DNA of 64,000 bases from an uncultured Draconibacterium sp. (GTDB lineage Bacteria; Bacteroidota; Bacteroidia; Bacteroidales; Prolixibacteraceae), in assembly GCA_947492175.1 (NCBI GenBank), contig CANLMQ010000031.1, positions 8,962 through 72,961 on the forward strand. Direction: 5' to 3'. How positions within the stretch are numbered: the first letter of the stretch is position 1; the number at the start of each line of letters is the position of its first letter. Position numbers and translations under genes: made by a program. Positions 1 through 8,283 of the stretch are shown here, in pieces. Under the pieces are notes generated by a model, which was given only the letters and a program-made list of their open reading frames with translations, searched no databases and was not told the DNA's origin.

Positions 1-1
1 A

Positions 2-2977
2 TTACGTCTTTCCGACTTCGACGAAAATGGCGGGTGGGCTGCCAATGCTCGTGTATCTACCCGTTTGGCTGACTTAGGAAGTGTAACGGTTGCCGGAAGA
101 ACACGCTCTTCAGGATTTGGAAGTATCGACCAAAATATTAATAGCCGCCAACTCGAAGATTTAAATGAAATTGATGTGGCAGCATCGGTAGATTGGGGTC
201 GTTTCTTCCCCGAAAAAGCAGGCGTGCGTATTCCAATGTATTATGGCTACTCGAAAAGTGCAACCAAGCCTAAATACAATCCTCTGGAACCTGACATCGA
301 AATGGATCAATCGTTAAGCAGGCTGGATTCAAAACAGGAAAAAGATTCGCTAAAAAACCTGGTTCAGGATGTAATTGAACGGAAAAGTATAAACTTTACG
401 AATGTGAAGGTTGAACCACAAAAACAAAAGGAGAAAACACACCTGTGGGATCCCCAGAATTTTGCAGTAACCTATTCGTACAACGAGATTTCGAAACACA
501 ATGTTACGACAGAATACAACGTGGACAAAACACATCGTTTTATGTTCTCGTACAATTACAGTAGCCGATCGAAGCTGGTTGAACCTTTTAAAAAGGTAAA
601 ACTTCTTCAAAAAGGTCCGTTAAAACTTATCGGTGATTTTAATTTCTATCCGCTTCCAACTCAAATCTCATACAGAACTGATTTGTACCGGAAATACGCA
701 GAAAGGCAATCAAGGAACATTACAAATCCGAACTTAATACTTCCGGCTACTTTCGAAAAAGATTTTCTTTGGAACAGATATCTTGATATCCGATACGATA
801 TGACACGTTCATTAAAGTTCGATTTCTCATCAAGAGGAATATCAAGAATTGACGAACCCGAAGGAAGAATTAACAAAAGAGACGACGATTACGAATGGAA
901 AAGAGATTCTATTCTTACCAACTTATGGGATTTGGGAAGACCAACTCTGTATAACCATACTTTCAATGCGACCTACCAGGTTCCCATCCGTAATATCAAG
1001 ATGTTGAATTTCTTGTCGGCTTCAGTTCGCTACTCTGGTACTTACGAATGGATTGCCGGTCCTTTAACTCCGGAGGATATTAATCTTGGAAATACAATAT
1101 CAAACACCAGGAATCTAACGCTTACAGGAAATGCAAACATGCAGACCCTGTTTAATAAAGTTCCTTATTTCAAAGAAGTCAATCAAAAATTCAGAAGAAC
1201 AGGACGCGGACGCGGAAGTCTTGCCAACCGTTCGGTAGGCGGAAGAAGCAGCAGAAACAGAGCTGCACAACAGCAACCGCTTCAGAAAAGAGAAGCAGAA
1301 ACGGTTACACAAAACCTTAAGTTAACGGCTAATCAGACTCAAAAGATTAACCACAAACTCAATACAAAAAAGATAAAAGTACTGGTAACCGATGTTGATG
1401 GTAAAGTTATTCCGGGAAGACTAACCATACTTGATGTAAATAATATCGAGTTTACACCTAATGCTGACGCAAATCAGGCCATGCTTTCCGTTACCGGGAA
1501 ACGGGGAGATGAATCATTTCTGAAAGATGTGCTCGATCTGACCACACGTATGATTATTGGTGTAAGAACCCTCACGGTAAACTATAGTAAAAACGGTGGA
1601 ATAATACTTCCGGGCTATTTACCCGAACCAAGATTATTTGGCGCAGGTAATTTTTCAGGCGATCCGGAATGGGGCGGATCGCAAAATATTGAGTCGAATT
1701 TTGCTCCCGGACTCCCCTTCTTATTTGGCTGGCAAGACCGTGATTTTGCAGTTAGAGCAGCCGACAATGGCTGGTTAACTACCGACTCCACCCTGAATCA
1801 ACCATTTATGATACGGGAAAACGAAAAAATAAGTCTCAGAGCAATGTTTGAGCCACTGCCTGATTTACGTATTGATATTACAGCTAACCGTTCGTTCTCA
1901 AAAAATATAACTGAATTCTACGATTATGATCCTAATTCAGGCCAGTTTATTGCCAACAGCACCTCCGAATCGGGTAACTTTAGCATGTCTACTTTAACCT
2001 GGGGAACCGCATTTTTTGCCATCGGTAAAAACGATGTTAGCAGTTCAGAAGCATTTGAAAAACTAAAAGAAAACAGATTAACAATTGCAAAAAGGTTAGC
2101 CAACCAAAGAGGTACGAGTGGAGGCTACAACCCAGAAGCAGAGCATAAGTTATATCCCGGATATCCTGATGGATATGGTCCAAACTCCGTTGAAGTTTTG
2201 GTACCTGCATTTTTGGCTGCCTACCAAAATAAAGATGCAGATAAAGTATCTTTGGGAATGTTCCCATCCCTTAAATATATCAGGCCAAACTGGAGTATCC
2301 GATATGAAGGAATGGTATCGCGAATCCCGGGTTTGAATAAAGTCATGCGTTCTCTTAACTTTCAACATTCTTATCGTTCAAGTTATACTGTTGGATCGTA
2401 CGCTACCAACCTCAACTACATTGAATCGAACGATGGATTAAGCTACATAAGAGACCTGGCAGACAACTTTGTACCAGGATACGATTTTAACTCGGTTAAT
2501 ATCGTCGAAGCCTTTAATCCGCTTATTAACATGGATATTATGTGGCGCAGCGATTTAACAACCCGTGCAGAAATAAAACGTAACCGCAACCTGAACTTGT
2601 CGCTGGCAAATAATCAGCTTACAGAAATAATCGGAAGCGAATATATTATTGGAGTAGGTTACCGGTTTACCCACATGGATTTAATTATTAAAACCAAGAA
2701 TTCGCAACAGGCCTATTCGAACGATTTAAATATACGAGCAGATTTTTCGTACCGTAAAAGTAAAACCTTACTGCGTCAGCTCGACGAGGATGACAACCAG
2801 ATTACTGCGGGGCAAGGTAATTTTACCATTAAAACATACGCCGATTACCGCTTAAGCGATAAATTCGAAATGCGTGTTTTCTATGACAGAATTATTAACG
2901 ATCCGTTTACATCGCTTTCGTACCGTACTGTAAATGCCAATTTTGGAGTAAGTTTCAGGTTTACACTGTCAAATTAA
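2..2977 (+). CDS. sprA: SprA, type IX secretion outer-membrane translocon, C-terminal part
   Basis: The reading frame is open from the first bases of the window, so the gene is cut at its 5' end; about 990 residues remain of a family whose members are usually around 2400. It is recognised by the SprA-like C-terminal half, with long runs of aromatic, alternating beta-strand sequence and a final amphipathic strand ending in a Phe-rich segment (FGVSFRFTLSN). SprA (Sov in Porphyromonas) forms the very large beta-barrel channel through which type IX cargo crosses the outer membrane, and is needed for gliding in motile relatives. A basic Arg/Gly-rich insert (RRTGRGRGSL, then NRSVGGRSSRNRA) lies about a third of the way in, probably a periplasmic or surface loop. 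The TTG at 65 is not the true start. Confidence 0.85.
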   Translation, partial: LRLSDFDENGGWAANARVSTRLADLGSVTVAGRTRSSGFGSIDQNINSRQLEDLNEIDVAASVDWGRFFPEKAGVRIPMYYGYSKSATKPKYNPLEPDIEMDQSLSRLDSKQEKDSLKNLVQDVIERKSINFTNVKVEPQKQKEKTHLWDPQNFAVTYSYNEISKHNVTTEYNVDKTHRFMFSYNYSSRSKLVEPFKKVKLLQKGPLKLIGDFNFYPLPTQISYRTDLYRKYAERQSRNITNPNLILPATFEKDFLWNRYLDIRYDMTRSLKFDFSSRGISRIDEPEGRINKRDDDYEWKRDSILTNLWDLGRPTLYNHTFNATYQVPIRNIKMLNFLSASVRYSGTYEWIAGPLTPEDINLGNTISNTRNLTLTGNANMQTLFNKVPYFKEVNQKFRRTGRGRGSLANRSVGGRSSRNRAAQQQPLQKREAETVTQNLKLTANQTQKINHKLNTKKIKVLVTDVDGKVIPGRLTILDVNNIEFTPNADANQAMLSVTGKRGDESFLKDVLDLTTRMIIGVRTLTVNYSKNGGIILPGYLPEPRLFGAGNFSGDPEWGGSQNIESNFAPGLPFLFGWQDRDFAVRAADNGWLTTDSTLNQPFMIRENEKISLRAMFEPLPDLRIDITANRSFSKNITEFYDYDPNSGQFIANSTSESGNFSMSTLTWGTAFFAIGKNDVSSSEAFEKLKENRLTIAKRLANQRGTSGGYNPEAEHKLYPGYPDGYGPNSVEVLVPAFLAAYQNKDADKVSLGMFPSLKYIRPNWSIRYEGMVSRIPGLNKVMRSLNFQHSYRSSYTVGSYATNLNYIESNDGLSYIRDLADNFVPGYDFNSVNIVEAFNPLINMDIMWRSDLTTRAEIKRNRNLNLSLANNQLTEIIGSEYIIGVGYRFTHMDLIIKTKNSQQAYSNDLNIRADFSYRKSKTLLRQLDEDDNQITAGQGNFTIKTYADYRLSDKFEMRVFYDRIINDPFTSLSYRTVNANFGVSFRFTLSN

Positions 2978-3080
2978 CATGTTAATCGAATCTTATTTGA
3001 AAAGTAGATTTTAAAGCTTCTGCCAACTTTATTTTGATTTTTCAAAAAAATGGTTTTTCTTGCAGTAGAATTTTAATAAA

Positions 3081-3131
3081 ATGAAAAAAACAAATACAAT
3101 ATGGCTTCCGTGGTGGGGTCTTCTTGCGTAA
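3081..3131 (+). CDS. trpL: trp leader peptide 1
   Basis: This 16-codon ORF encodes MKKTNTIWLPWWGLLA and is too short for routine gene calling. Three of its 16 codons are Trp, two of them adjacent, just before an intrinsic terminator and upstream of trpE. This is the arrangement of ribosome-mediated trp attenuation: when charged tRNA-Trp is scarce the ribosome stalls on the Trp codons and the downstream RNA refolds so that the terminator cannot form. A possible antiterminator arm, TAGGAG at 3134-3139, directly follows the stop codon and can pair with CTCCTA at 3182-3187, which overlaps the terminator 5' arm. The gene is seen directly; the mechanism is inferred from well-known enterobacterial systems. 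Confidence 0.85.
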   Translation: MKKTNTIWLPWWGLLA

Positions 3132-3176
3132 GTTAGGAGTTAAAGAGCCATATTGGTATTTTAAAGATATTCAAAG

Positions 3177-3204
3177 GCCTGCTCCTAGAAAGAGCAGGCT
3201 TTTT
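3177..3204 (+). terminator. trp attenuator 1
   Basis: A perfect 8-bp stem, GCCTGCTC (3177-3184) with GAGCAGGC (3192-3199), is followed by five T residues. It lies 45 bases after leader peptide 1 and before leader peptide 2, so it can only act as a regulated (attenuating) terminator for the operon downstream. Confidence 0.85.
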
Positions 3205-3218
3205 AGTTTAATAAGATT

Positions 3219-3275
3219 ATGATGCAAATTAATAACATTTGGTGGTGGCGTAACAACTTTTTACAATTATCGTGA
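3219..3275 (+). CDS. trp leader peptide 2
   Basis: A second small ORF, MMQINNIWWWRNNFLQLS (or one residue shorter from the ATG at 3222), carries three consecutive Trp codons. It lies between the first attenuator and a second, stronger terminator, 113 bases before trpE. The end of the ORF and its stop (ATCGTGA, 3269-3275) can pair perfectly over 7 bp with TCACGAT at 3318-3324 in the loop and 3' arm of terminator 2, which is a plausible competing fold. Two separate Trp-rich peptides in series, each with a terminator, would give a two-step response to tRNA-Trp charging. I see no alternative role for a WWW-containing peptide here. Confidence 0.82.
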   Translation: MMQINNIWWWRNNFLQLS

Positions 3276-3300
3276 AGAGAGGTAACGCTATTGCATAAAA

Positions 3301-3340
3301 AAAGCGGCTCATCGATATCACGATGAGCCGCTTTTTTTTT
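3301..3340 (+). terminator. trp attenuator 2
   Basis: An 11-bp perfect stem, GCGGCTCATCG (3304-3314) with CGATGAGCCGC (3321-3331), extended by AAA/TTT pairs, is followed by nine T residues. It is much stronger than attenuator 1 and lies 47 bases before the trpE start codon. Confidence 0.9.
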
Positions 3341-3387
3341 CGGCAAGCTATCATACAACTTGAATAAATTAAATAGAAAAATATAAA

Positions 3388-4797
3388 ATGGAGAAATTAA
3401 ATTTTAAACCTGTGGTTCGCAAACTACTTGCCGATACAGTAACTCCGGTAAGTATCTACCTGCGACTTCGTACACTTTATCCGAAATCGATTCTACTTGA
3501 AAGTTCGGATTACCATGGTAATGAAAATGCCTACTCATTTATAGCATTCGATCCCATAGCTTGTTTTAAGGTAAACAATGGCGAAGTTGAAAAAACGTTG
3601 CCGGGAAAACAGAAAGAACATTATTCACTTTCAGAAAAGCGTATTTTGCATGACGAACTTGATAACTTTTTTAAGACTTTCGATGTTGATTCCAACGAAA
3701 TTGAATTACCGGCCAACGGTTTGTTTGGCTATGTAAACTTCGATGCCATTCAGCATTTCGAGAACATAAAATTCTCTTCGCCTAAAGTTGAAGAATACCA
3801 AATTCCGGAAGTGAACTACTGTTTTTATAAATATGTAGTAGCCATCGACCATCATAAAAACCAGATACACGTAGTGGAGAACCTGCTCGAAGGAGAGAGT
3901 TCGCAAATGGATTATATTCATCATTTGTTGGTAAACCTTAATTTTTCCACAGCCCGGTTCGAATTAAAAGGAGAAGAGTCTTCGAATATTACCGACGAGG
4001 AATACAAATACATGGTTACCAAAGGAAAAGAACATTGTTTCCGTGGTGATGTGTTCCAGATTGTTCTGAGTCGTCAGTTTTCGCAGGAATTTATCGGAGA
4101 TGATTTTAATGTGTATCGCTCGTTGCGCTCCATCAATCCATCTCCGTATCTGTTTTATTTCGACTATGGCAAGTACAAAATTTTTGGATCGAGCCCTGAA
4201 GCTGAGATCAGAATTAAAGAGAACAAAGCCTATATTCATCCAATTGCCGGAACATTTAAACGTACCGGGAACGATGAACAAGACCGCAAATTGGCAGCAC
4301 AGCTAAGTAAAGATCCGAAAGAGAATGCAGAACATGTTATGTTGGTTGATTTGGCAAGAAACGACCTGAGTAGAAATGCAGACAATGTGGTTGTTGAAAC
4401 CTACCGCGAAGTGCAGTTCTTCTCACATGTTATCCATTTGGTTTCGCAGGTTTCGGGCGATATAACCGACGACACCAATCTTATAAAAGTATTGGGTGAA
4501 ACTTTCCCGGCAGGTACACTCTCGGGTGCTCCGAAGTACAAAGCCATGGAGTTAATTGATAAATACGAAAACCAGAACCGGGGTTATTACGGCGGGTGCA
4601 TCGGTTATCTGGGTTTCGACCGAACTGTTAATCATGCCATCATGATCCGTTCTTTTTTGAGTAAAAACAATAAACTTTTTTACCAGGCAGGTGCCGGAGT
4701 TGTTGCTGATTCGCAGGAAGAAAGTGAATTGCAGGAAGTTAATAATAAGTTAGCAGCACTAAAAAAGGCCATAGAAATGGCGCGGGATATAAATTAG
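3388..4797 (+). CDS. trpE: Anthranilate synthase component I
   Basis: This cytoplasmic enzyme converts chorismate and ammonia (from the TrpG subunit) to anthranilate, the committed step of tryptophan synthesis. Its 469 residues are typical. The N-terminal LLESS motif at residues 36-40 belongs to the site where tryptophan binds for feedback inhibition, and the C-terminal chorismate-binding domain carries the family signature TFPAGTLSGAPK (about residue 370) and the PIAGTFKRTGN strand. It is the first structural gene after the tandem attenuators and is followed 31 bases later by trpG. The separate trpE and trpG rule out a fused enzyme. para-Aminobenzoate synthase PabB is the only serious alternative, and the trp context and LLESS motif argue against it. 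Confidence 0.96.
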   Translation: MEKLNFKPVVRKLLADTVTPVSIYLRLRTLYPKSILLESSDYHGNENAYSFIAFDPIACFKVNNGEVEKTLPGKQKEHYSLSEKRILHDELDNFFKTFDVDSNEIELPANGLFGYVNFDAIQHFENIKFSSPKVEEYQIPEVNYCFYKYVVAIDHHKNQIHVVENLLEGESSQMDYIHHLLVNLNFSTARFELKGEESSNITDEEYKYMVTKGKEHCFRGDVFQIVLSRQFSQEFIGDDFNVYRSLRSINPSPYLFYFDYGKYKIFGSSPEAEIRIKENKAYIHPIAGTFKRTGNDEQDRKLAAQLSKDPKENAEHVMLVDLARNDLSRNADNVVVETYREVQFFSHVIHLVSQVSGDITDDTNLIKVLGETFPAGTLSGAPKYKAMELIDKYENQNRGYYGGCIGYLGFDRTVNHAIMIRSFLSKNNKLFYQAGAGVVADSQEESELQEVNNKLAALKKAIEMARDIN

Positions 4798-4828
4798 TTT
4801 TTAGTAGCAGTAATAAAGAATTTTAAAG

Positions 4829-5401
4829 ATGAAGATACTAGTAATAGACAACTACGATTCGTTTACCTACAACCTGGTTCACGCCATTAAAAAAATATCC
4901 GGGTTACCGGTTGATGTGTTTCGTAACGATGAAATTTCGCTTGAAGAGGTTGCAAAATACGATAAGATTGTTCTCTCTCCCGGGCCAGGTATTCCGGAAG
5001 AAGCAGGTCTGCTTTTAGAAATTATAAAAGAATATGCACCTACAAAAAGCATGTTGGGTGTTTGTCTTGGGCACCAAGCAATTGGCGAGGCATTCGGAGC
5101 AAAACTGCGCAACATGAATCGTGTGTTGCACGGAATTGCCACACCAGTTATCCTTACAAAAAACAAATCGGTATTATTCAAGGAATTGCCTGAAACATTT
5201 GATGTAGGCCGCTACCATTCATGGATTGTTCGATCGGAACAACTGCCCAAATGTTTTTATGTTACAAGCTACGATAAAGATGGCCTGATCATGTCGATGA
5301 AACACAAGAAATACGATGTGGAAGGAGTTCAGTTTCATCCTGAATCGGTATTAACACCATTGGGCGAAAAAATAATTGAGAACTGGCTGAATAAAAAGTG
5401 A
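4829..5401 (+). CDS. trpG: Anthranilate synthase component II (glutamine amidotransferase)
   Basis: This subunit hydrolyses glutamine and channels ammonia to TrpE. At 190 residues it is a stand-alone class I amidotransferase. The oxyanion segment SPGPGIP lies near residue 50, the nucleophile is Cys79 in GVCLGHQAIGEAFG, and the His/Glu pair is in VQFHPESVLT near the C-terminus. Proteins of this family sometimes also serve PabB in folate synthesis; no pabB is seen in the window. It lies between trpE and trpD with short gaps, consistent with one transcript. Confidence 0.95.
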   Translation: MKILVIDNYDSFTYNLVHAIKKISGLPVDVFRNDEISLEEVAKYDKIVLSPGPGIPEEAGLLLEIIKEYAPTKSMLGVCLGHQAIGEAFGAKLRNMNRVLHGIATPVILTKNKSVLFKELPETFDVGRYHSWIVRSEQLPKCFYVTSYDKDGLIMSMKHKKYDVEGVQFHPESVLTPLGEKIIENWLNKK

Positions 5402-5469
5402 TCAGTATTGATTAGTAGTTTACGGCATTAAAATGAATTTTGAAGAACAAAAAAACGACCAAATTAATT

Positions 5470-6459
5470 ATGAAAGAAATACTGCAATATTTATTCGAAG
5501 GAAATAAACTAACCCGCGAACAGGCCAAAAATAGTTTGCTGGAGGTTGGTAAGGGGCAACACTCCGAGGCAGAGTTTGCATCTTTCCTCACTGTTTTTAA
5601 AATGCGGTCTATTGAATCGGAAGAATTAGCCGGGTTCCGCGATGCAATGTTTGAGTTAAGCGCAAAAGTTGATTTATCGTCATTCAACGGAATTGATATT
5701 GTAGGTACCGGTGGCGATGGGAAAAACACTTTTAACATTTCAACTATAGCTTGTTTTATTGTTGCCGGTGCCGGTGTTAATGTTACCAAACACGGCAATT
5801 ATGCGGCAACATCAAACAGTGGTTCATCCAATGTTTTAGAGTTTTTAGGATACAAATTCAGTAACAATGCAGATAAACTAAAAAGCGATCTGGAAAGAGG
5901 TGGATTCTGTTTTTTGCATGCGCCCCTTTTTCACCCGGCCATGAAGCACATTGCGCCGGTGCGCCGGGCATTAAAGGTTCCTACTTTTTTCAACATACTT
6001 GGCCCAATGATTAATCCGTCATCACCCAGGTACCAGCTGCTTGGAGTAAACAACAACGAAAATTTTAATCACTATAAAAACGTATACAAATCGCTTGATA
6101 TAGATTTTGTGATTGTAAACAGCCTTGATGGGTACGACGAAGTTTCATTAACCGACAATACCCATATTGTTACCAAACAAAAAGAGACCAGCCTTTCTCC
6201 GGCCAATTTCGGAATGGAACAAGTAATGCCGGAGAAATTGTACGGAGGCGATTCGGTACAAGACGCTGCTAAAATATTTATAGATATTCTGGAAGGGAAA
6301 GGAACAAAAGAACAAAACAATGTAGTGGTGGCCAATGCAGCTCTTGCTTTAAATGTTGTTTACCCCAAAAAAGAATTACTTGAATGTGTTGAAATGGCAA
6401 AGGAATCGCTGGAAAGTAGAAAGGCACTAAATAAGTTACAAGCGATACTGGCATATTAA
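5470..6459 (+). CDS. trpD: Anthranilate phosphoribosyltransferase
   Basis: The enzyme transfers the phosphoribosyl group of PRPP to anthranilate. From the ATG at 5470 it has 329 residues, the normal family length; an in-frame TTG 30 bases upstream would add a lysine-rich tail not expected in the family, so I chose the ATG. The PRPP and anthranilate sites are visible as GTGGDGK (residues 79-85), VTKHGN (about 105-110) and the SGSSNVLE loop, with the small helical domain at the N-terminus. A gap of about 185 bases follows before trpC, holding one copy of an intergenic repeat. Confidence 0.95.
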   Translation: MKEILQYLFEGNKLTREQAKNSLLEVGKGQHSEAEFASFLTVFKMRSIESEELAGFRDAMFELSAKVDLSSFNGIDIVGTGGDGKNTFNISTIACFIVAGAGVNVTKHGNYAATSNSGSSNVLEFLGYKFSNNADKLKSDLERGGFCFLHAPLFHPAMKHIAPVRRALKVPTFFNILGPMINPSSPRYQLLGVNNNENFNHYKNVYKSLDIDFVIVNSLDGYDEVSLTDNTHIVTKQKETSLSPANFGMEQVMPEKLYGGDSVQDAAKIFIDILEGKGTKEQNNVVVANAALALNVVYPKKELLECVEMAKESLESRKALNKLQAILAY

Positions 6460-6545
6460 AACAGGCAATGTATCAAAGCGTGAAATGACAAATTAAATTA
6501 GTTGCAGATGAAAGGAGTATGGTCTGGCTAATACAAAACGACATA

Positions 6546-6650
6546 AATAATTTGTCCATGCGAGTTCCACGGGTATCGAACCACAAAATTTGCATTGACA
6601 CTATATACAACTGTAGAACAAAATATTAACTAAAACATATTCAAGTGAAT
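6546..6650 (+). repeat. Intra-operon direct repeat, copy 1 (before trpC)
   Basis: This ~105-bp block recurs at 8179-8283 before trpB. The core at 6557-6580 is identical over 24 bases (begins CATGCGAGTTCC), preceded in both copies by AATAATTTGT. Similarity continues to ATATTAACTAAAA and ATTCAAGTGAA, so each copy ends on the GTG start codon of the next gene. Confidence 0.8.
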
Positions 6651-7427
6651 ATTCTTGATAAAATAATAGAAACAAAGAAAGTTGAAGTTGCCAACCAAAA
6701 AAAGGTGGTTAGTATTGATCAACTCGAAAAATATCCCGGGTTTTCCAGAAAATGCAATTCACTAAAAGCAAATCTTTTAAAAAAAGGAGCTTCAGGAATA
6801 ATTGCTGAATTCAAACAAAAGTCGCCGTCAAAAGGCGAAATTAATTTTAAGGCAAAAGTTGAAACGGTTACCAAAGCCTATGTGGAAGCAGGTGCTTCGT
6901 GTCTTTCTGTTTTAACCGATTACGAATATTTTGGCGGTAACCTGGCAAACCTTGCCAAAGCCCGCGAAACCAATCCCGACATTCCTATTCTCCGTAAAGA
7001 TTTTATGATTGATACCTACCAGATTGTGGAGGCCAAAGCATACGGAGCCGATGTAATTTTACTGATTGCCGCTTGTCTTGAAAAAGCACAGGCTCTTGAA
7101 CTGGCACAAAAAGCAAAGGAATTGGGTTTGGATGTATTAATGGAAATTCACAATGCAGAAGAACTGGAAGTAATTAACGATTATGTTGATATAGTAGGTG
7201 TAAACAACCGTAATCTGAAAACCTTTGAAGTAAGCCTTGAAACATCGGTGGAACTTTCGAAACTAATTCCCGAAAAATTTGTAAAAATATCGGAAAGCGG
7301 GTTAAGCGGGGCCAAAGAAATAAAGTACCTAAAGGAAAATGGGTTTAAAGGATTTTTAATAGGCGAAACATTTATGAAAACAAACAATCCCGGAGAGGCT
7401 TGTAAACAATTAATATCAGAATTATGA
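6645..7427 (+). CDS. trpC: Indole-3-glycerol phosphate synthase
   Basis: This enzyme ring-closes and decarboxylates CdRP to indole-3-glycerol phosphate. It is a 260-residue single-domain TIM barrel, not fused to TrpF as in enterobacteria. Family residues are seen in IIAEFKQKSPSKGEI (about 52-66), ILRKDFMID and VGVNNRNLKTF, with the phosphate-binding SESGL and IGETFMK near the end. The start is a GTG in the sequence ATTCAAGTGAA, a context shared with trpB. The stop codon overlaps the trpF start by 4 bases (ATGA), which indicates translational coupling. Confidence 0.95.
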   Translation: MNILDKIIETKKVEVANQKKVVSIDQLEKYPGFSRKCNSLKANLLKKGASGIIAEFKQKSPSKGEINFKAKVETVTKAYVEAGASCLSVLTDYEYFGGNLANLAKARETNPDIPILRKDFMIDTYQIVEAKAYGADVILLIAACLEKAQALELAQKAKELGLDVLMEIHNAEELEVINDYVDIVGVNNRNLKTFEVSLETSVELSKLIPEKFVKISESGLSGAKEIKYLKENGFKGFLIGETFMKTNNPGEACKQLISEL

Positions 7428-8047
7428 GGGAACTAAAAATAAAAGTTTGTGGAATGAAGTTTACCGAAAACCGGGAACAAGTGGATCAACTTGGCATAAA
7501 TTTTCTGGGCTACATTTTTTACGAACCATCAAAAAGATTTGTGGGCGATACTACGGAAGCTGGACTTTTTAACTCGTCCAAACCCAAGGTTGGTGTATTT
7601 GTTGACGAAAATGCTTTTGAAATTTTAGGACTGGCAAAAAACCTGGGATTCGAATATGTTCAGCTTCACGGAAAGGAAAATCCCAAAACCTGCGGAATCT
7701 TAAAAAGCCAGGGACTAAATATAATTAAAGCATTTAGTGTAAACGAGAAGTTCAAATTTGAAGAAACAAAAGCATGGGAAAAAGTAGCTGATTACTTTTT
7801 ATTCGACACCAAAACAAGTTTACCCGGTGGTTCCGGAGAAAAATTTGACTGGAAAATACTGGATAAATACCAGGGACACACTCCTTTCTTTCTGAGTGGC
7901 GGGATTGGCCCTGATGATGCAAATAGTATAAAACAAATCAATCACCCAAAACTTACCGGAGTTGATTTAAACAGTGGTTTCGAAGATGCTCCCGGATTAA
8001 AAAACATTGAGAAACTTAAACAGTTTATTAAAGATATTGCAAGATAA
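7424..8047 (+). CDS. trpF: Phosphoribosylanthranilate isomerase
   Basis: TrpF isomerises N-phosphoribosyl-anthranilate to CdRP, the substrate of TrpC. The 207-residue protein begins with the family signature KVCGMK (catalytic Cys near residue 9), has YVQLHGKEN and the catalytic Asp in FLFDTK, and ends with the phosphate-binding FLSGGIGPDD and GVDLNSGFE segments. Its start codon overlaps the trpC stop by 4 bases. The trpC-trpF pair is bracketed by the two copies of the intra-operon repeat. Confidence 0.94.
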   Translation: MRELKIKVCGMKFTENREQVDQLGINFLGYIFYEPSKRFVGDTTEAGLFNSSKPKVGVFVDENAFEILGLAKNLGFEYVQLHGKENPKTCGILKSQGLNIIKAFSVNEKFKFEETKAWEKVADYFLFDTKTSLPGGSGEKFDWKILDKYQGHTPFFLSGGIGPDDANSIKQINHPKLTGVDLNSGFEDAPGLKNIEKLKQFIKDIAR

Positions 8048-8178
8048 AAACCAGGGAGATAAACATTCGGAATGTCGAGCATACTTCCGACTTCAGTCTT
8101 CCGTCTTCAAACTTCTAAAGATGAAACGAGCATGACAAAGCTTAGTTCTTTTAAAATGAGCTATCACAAAAGGACACG

Positions 8179-8283
8179 AATAATTTGTTCATGCGAGTTC
8201 CACGGGTATCGAAGTACAAAAATTGCGTTAGTGACATATGTAAATGTAATACAAGATATTAACTAAAATTTATTCAAGTGAAA
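8179..8283 (+). repeat. Intra-operon direct repeat, copy 2 (before trpB)
   Basis: This is the second copy of the block at 6546-6650; its 24-base identical core is at 8190-8213. Just upstream, around 8085-8118, is a CTTCCGACTTCAGTCTTCC-type low-complexity tract related to the GGAAGACGGAAG-like tract near 59270. Confidence 0.8.

Noticed and set aside
6557..6580. A tRNA T-loop-like sequence (GGTTCGATACC) on the minus strand of repeat copy 1
   Set aside because: No acceptor or D stem can be built and the second copy lacks the GG before TTCG.
8072..8266. A 64-residue ORF between trpF and trpB
   Set aside because: It lies over the low-complexity tract and repeat, has no family features and no partner copy at the first repeat.
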